From positions 1-64,000 of the forward strand of contig NZ_JNZD01000009.1 in assembly GCF_000725495.1 (NCBI RefSeq): a DNA stretch of 64,000 bases, read 5' to 3'. Positions 60,858 through 64,000 of the stretch are shown piece after piece. The position numbers were made by a program, and so were the translations under genes. The notes under the pieces were generated by a model. The model did not search any database. It was not told where the DNA came from and saw only the letters and a list, made by a program, of their open reading frames with translations. The DNA comes from Streptomyces aureus. GTDB lineage: Bacteria; Actinomycetota; Actinomycetes; Streptomycetales; Streptomycetaceae. The first letter of the stretch is position 1. Each line of letters begins with the position of its first letter.

Positions 60858-62284
60858 TCGGCGCCGTCGCCCTCGCCGGCGTCCCCGGAGTCGTCCTTCT
60901 TCTTCAGATCGGGCTTCTCGGCGCTGCCGCTCGCGGCCTCGCCGAGCATCTTGTCGAGCTCGGAGAAGTCCATGTGCTCGCGGTGCACGAAGCCGTCCGG
61001 GTCGTCCAGGTCGGAGGCGGTCGGCAGCATGTCCGGGTGGGCCCACAGACCGTCCCGGCCGTCCACGCCGCGCGCGTCGGTGAGCGAGGCCCACAGGCGG
61101 GAGGCGTCGCGCAGCCGGCGCGGGCGCAGCTCCAGACCGATCAGGGTGGCGAACGTCTGCTCGGCGGGGCCGCCCGTGGCGCGGCGGCGGCGCAGCGTCT
61201 CGCGCATCGCGTCGGCCGAGGAGAGCCGCGGCTTGGCCGCCGAGTGCACGACCGCGTCCACCCAGCCCTCGACCAGCGCGAGCGCCGTCTCCAGGCGGGC
61301 CAGCGCGGCCTTCTGCTCCGGTGTGTCCTCCGGCTGGAACATGCCCTGCTGGAGCGCCTGCTGGAGCTCCTCGGGGTTCTGCGGGTCGAACTGGCCGACC
61401 ACGTCCTCCAGCTTGGCGGTGTCGACCTTGATCCCGCGCGCGTAGCCCTCGACGGCGCCGAACAGGTGCGAGCGCAGCCACGGCACGTGCGCGAAGAGGC
61501 GCTGGTGGGCGGCCTCGCGCAACGCCAGGTACAGACGCACCTCTTCCTGGGGGACGCTCAGGTCCTTGCCGAACGACTCGATGTTCAGCGGCAGCAGCGC
61601 GGCCTTGCCGACCGGGCCGAGCGGCAGACCGATGTCCGTCGAACCGACGACCTCGCCCGCGAGGACACCGACGGCCTGACCGATCTGGGTGCCGAACATG
61701 GCGCCGCCCATGGAGCGCATCATGCCGATCAGCGGGCCAGCCATGGCCTGCATCTCCTCGGGCAGCACGTCGCCCATGGCCGCGCCGACCCGCTCGGCGA
61801 CCGGGTCGACGAGCTCCTTCCACACCGGCAGGGTCGCCTCGACCCACTCGGCCCGGCTCCAGGCCAGCGCGGAGGCGGCACCGGAGGGCAGGGAGGTGGC
61901 GTCGTCCAGCCACAGATCGGCCAGACGGACGGCCTCCTCGACGGCGAGCCGCTCGGCGGGGCCGACGCTCGCGTCCTTCTTGCCGTCGGAGGTGCCCTGG
62001 GCGACCGTCTGCCGGGCGATCTGCTTGGCCATGTCCCAGTTCACCGGTCCGCCCTCGTACGAGAGCATCTGACCCAGCTGCTGGAACGCGGCGCCCAGGT
62101 CGTTCGGGTTCATCGAACCGAACATGGCTGCGAGCGGATTGTCGGCTCCGGGGCCACCGGCTCCGGGCAGCCCGAAACCGAACGGTCCCTGACCACCGCC
62201 GCTCTGCTGGTCCTTCTTCTTGCCCTCGTCGCCGTGCTCCGGCTCCTCCGGCGGAAGGCCGAATCCGAATGGGGTGTCACTCAC
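60854..62284 (-). CDS. zinc-dependent metalloprotease-like (DUF2342) protein
   Basis: 476 residues of the DUF2342 (zincin-like) family. Core MMRSMGGAMFGTQIGQAVGVLAGEVVGSTDIGLP and the YLALREAAHQRLFAHVPWLR segment (H...H) mark the active-site helix. Long Gly/Phe-rich start (MSDTPFGFGLPPEEPEHG, then GPFGFGLPGAGGPG). The C-terminus is acidic. GTG 62284 with GAGGAAT upstream. No secretion signal. Confidence 0.88.
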   Translation of the reverse strand: MSDTPFGFGLPPEEPEHGDEGKKKDQQSGGGQGPFGFGLPGAGGPGADNPLAAMFGSMNPNDLGAAFQQLGQMLSYEGGPVNWDMAKQIARQTVAQGTSDGKKDASVGPAERLAVEEAVRLADLWLDDATSLPSGAASALAWSRAEWVEATLPVWKELVDPVAERVGAAMGDVLPEEMQAMAGPLIGMMRSMGGAMFGTQIGQAVGVLAGEVVGSTDIGLPLGPVGKAALLPLNIESFGKDLSVPQEEVRLYLALREAAHQRLFAHVPWLRSHLFGAVEGYARGIKVDTAKLEDVVGQFDPQNPEELQQALQQGMFQPEDTPEQKAALARLETALALVEGWVDAVVHSAAKPRLSSADAMRETLRRRRATGGPAEQTFATLIGLELRPRRLRDASRLWASLTDARGVDGRDGLWAHPDMLPTASDLDDPDGFVHREHMDFSELDKMLGEAASGSAEKPDLKKKDDSGDAGEGDGAE

Positions 62285-62474
62285 GGGATTCCTCGGCTGG
62301 TAAGGCCGCCGGTTCGTTCCGACGGCGGCTGCCCACAACACCACCCAGCGTAGACACCTGAACCCGATCGGGCCTCGGTGCTTCGCCGACTCGTCGCCTG
62401 CGGCAGGATGGATGCCACCTGGTAGGGGCGCGTCACACGCGTCCATTACTGAAGACAACCGCTGGAGACGCCCG

Positions 62475-63590
62475 GTGAGTTCCCCAGATCCACAGGTTCG
62501 CGCAGCGCGAAACCACTCGACCAGCCCAGCCTCGCGCGGCCCCGTCGTCGCGGTGACCGGCGCCGCGGGCGGTGTGGGGGCGCTGCTGACCGAGCGGCTG
62601 GCCGCCAGCGAGGAGATCAGGCAGGTCGTCGCCATCGACGAGCGGCGCGGCGAGTGCGCCGACGCGCAGTGGCACATCCTGGACGTCCGGGACCCGGCGA
62701 TCGCCGAGAAGCTGCGCGGCGCGGACGTCGTGGTCCATCTGGCCCTGGACCTCGATCTGGAGACGGACGCGGCGGCCCGGACCGCGTACAACGTCCGGGG
62801 GACGCAGACCGTGCTCACGGCCGCCGCCGCGGCCGGGGTCCACCGGGTCGTGCTGTGCACGTCGGCCATGGTCTACGGAGCGCTGCCCGACAACGAGCTG
62901 CCGCTGTCCGAGGACGCCGAGCTGCGGGCGACGGCCGAGGCGACGGGCGTGGGCGATCTGCTGGAGATCGAGCGGCTCGCCCGCCGCGCGCCGCGGGCGC
63001 ACCCGGGCCTGAACGTGACCGTCGTCCGTCCCGCCGTCCTCGTGGGCGGGGGTACGGACACCGCACTGACCAGGTATTTCGAGTCTCCGCGACTGCTGGT
63101 GGTGGCGGGGTCGAGGCCGGCCTGGCAGTTCTGCCACGTCGAGGACCTGTGCGCCGCCCTGGAGTACGCGGTCGTCGAGAAGGTCGAGGGCGAGCTGGCC
63201 GTCGGCTGCGACGGCTGGCTGGAGCAGGAGGAGGTGGAGGAGCTGAGCGGGATCCGGCGGATGGAGCTGCCGTCCGCGGTCGCCCTCGGCGCCGCCGCCC
63301 GGCTCCACCGGATCGGGCTCACGCCCTCGCCCGCCGGTGACCTCGCCTACACGATGTACCCCTGGGTGGTGAGCGGGAGCCGGCTGCACGACGCCGGCTG
63401 GCGTCCGCGCTGGACCAACGAGGAGGTCCTCGCGGAGCTGCTGGAGGAGGTCGCGGGGCGGCACACGGTCGCCGGCCGGCGCCTCGGCCGCAAGGACGCG
63501 ACCGCGGCGGGCGCGGCGGGCGCGACGGTGGCGCTGCTGGGCGCGGCAGCGGTGGTCCGCCGGGCCAGGAAGGCCCGCCGCCGCTTCTGA
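62475..63590 (+). CDS. extended SDR / NAD-dependent epimerase-like protein
   Basis: 371 residues. The nucleotide motif is VTGAAGGVGALLTERLAA (GxxGxxG). The strand LCTSAMVYGALPDNELPLSED and WQFCHVEDLCAALEYAV are typical of extended SDR proteins, although the YxxxK is not obvious. A C-terminal hydrophobic stretch (AAGAAGATVALLGAAAVVRRARK) could be a membrane helix. GTG 62475 with GGAGA upstream. Divergent from the DUF2342 gene. Substrate unknown. Confidence 0.85.
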   Translation: MSSPDPQVRAARNHSTSPASRGPVVAVTGAAGGVGALLTERLAASEEIRQVVAIDERRGECADAQWHILDVRDPAIAEKLRGADVVVHLALDLDLETDAAARTAYNVRGTQTVLTAAAAAGVHRVVLCTSAMVYGALPDNELPLSEDAELRATAEATGVGDLLEIERLARRAPRAHPGLNVTVVRPAVLVGGGTDTALTRYFESPRLLVVAGSRPAWQFCHVEDLCAALEYAVVEKVEGELAVGCDGWLEQEEVEELSGIRRMELPSAVALGAAARLHRIGLTPSPAGDLAYTMYPWVVSGSRLHDAGWRPRWTNEEVLAELLEEVAGRHTVAGRRLGRKDATAAGAAGATVALLGAAAVVRRARKARRRF

Positions 63591-63596
63591 CCCCAC

Positions 63597-63810
63597 GGGG
63601 CGGCTGTCGGCTGCGACCCCACGGAGCCGCCGCCGGGTGCGACCCTACGAAGCTGCCGCTGGCTACGCCCCACAGGGCTGCCGCTGACTACGCCCCCACA
63701 GGGCTGCCGCCGGCTTCTGACCCCACGGGGCGGCTGCCGGCTGCGACCCCACGGAGCCGCCGCCCGCGACCCCACGGAGCTGCCGCCGGTTCCGGCCCCA
63801 CGGAGCTGGA
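63597..63810. repeat. degenerate tandem repeat upstream of moaE
   Basis: About eight imperfect copies of a 25-30 bp unit (core GACCCCACGGAGCYGCCGCCGG) fill the gap between the SDR and moaE genes. No coding function supported. Confidence 0.75.
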
Positions 63811-63890
63811 GGAGGCTCCAAGCCGTACGCGCGCGTGCCGGGTGAAAGCCGTATTCCGCGGTGTCGGCAGGGTGCGGCACGATGGGGGGC

Positions 63891-64000
63891 ATGGCACCTA
63901 CCTATGACCACCCCGGTGAGCTGGCCGCGCAGGACCCGGTCCGGCTGCTGGCGATCCGCGACGAGCCGCTGTCCCTGGACGAGGTCTTCAAGGCCGTGGG
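63891..64000 (+). CDS. moaE: MoaE, molybdopterin synthase large subunit (partial)
   Basis: The first 36 codons are present; the gene continues past the window. The start, MAPTYDHPGELAAQDPVRLL followed by AIRDEPLSLDEVFKAVG, matches the streptomycete MoaE N-terminus. It makes molybdopterin with MoaD, whose thiocarboxylate is supplied by MoeZ-type enzymes. An in-frame ATG at 63882 is a possible alternative; no ribosome site is clear and CACGAT lies 7 nt before 63891. Confidence 0.82.
   Translation, partial: MAPTYDHPGELAAQDPVRLLAIRDEPLSLDEVFKAV

Overview
The window is high-GC (about 70% by eye) chromosomal DNA from a Streptomyces. Codon third positions are almost all G or C, starts are often GTG, and the gene content is typical of the genus: wblC (whiB7-type), adnAB, uvrD2, moeZ, mycoredoxin, an AIM24 cluster, and a DEAD-box helicase with RRTRK repeats. 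From memory, the order resembles the S. coelicolor core region around wblC (SCO5190); I could not check this. I see no tRNA, rRNA, CRISPR array, insertion sequence or prophage. About 50 protein genes are supported, several starting at internal GTG/ATG codons inside longer open frames, plus small genes including a 50-codon gene, a 30-codon leader peptide and a 108-codon upstream ORF.

Layout. 1-9.9 kb: a split-barrel-like protein, CorA-type transporter, SUFU-domain protein, MFS exporter, zinc-ribbon protein, PHP phosphoesterase, MarC protein, a 50-residue orphan peptide, NYN-domain protein and an alpha/beta hydrolase. 10.4-19.1 kb: DEAD-box helicase, ferritin-like protein, small membrane protein, DUF3107, TetR regulator, small acidic protein, alpha/beta hydrolase and a membrane-anchored DUF3152 metzincin-like protein with a 12-residue repeat. 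19.1-25.2 kb: a peptide-type ABC importer operon led by a Cys-Cys leader peptide that looks leaderless and is overlapped by a perfect 13+13 bp inverted repeat. 25.4-30.7 kb: a four-gene operon of PelF-like glycosyltransferase, 8-helix membrane protein, NAD-dependent epimerase and spherulin-4/GH135-like protein, read here as a candidate Pel- or galactosaminogalactan-like exopolysaccharide locus. 30.7-38.8 kb: MoeZ, two tandem SlpD/SlpE-like lipoprotein peptidases, a large LPG-synthase-like membrane protein and an alkyltransferase-like protein. 39.0-51.6 kb: adnA-adnB, M20 peptidase, NudC, mycoredoxin and UvrD2. 51.6-53.4 kb: wblC with its promoter, upstream ORF and attenuator terminator, followed by two small genes. 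53.5-64 kb: AarF-type kinase, ThiF-like protein, YgjP-like metallopeptidase, TerD-AIM24 plus two AIM24 genes, Nudix hydrolase, DUF2342 protease, an SDR/epimerase and the start of moaE.

How it works together. The adnAB and uvrD2 helicases suggest a DNA-repair neighbourhood. moeZ and moaE belong to sulfur-carrier and molybdopterin metabolism, and the Cys-coded leader ties the ABC importer to sulfur supply. wblC, the master regulator of intrinsic antibiotic resistance, carries a complete ribosome-sensing attenuator. Strong intrinsic terminators separate most convergent units. Many genes without a Shine-Dalgarno sequence have a TAnnnT-like hexamer 6-7 nt before the start codon, suggesting leaderless transcripts.
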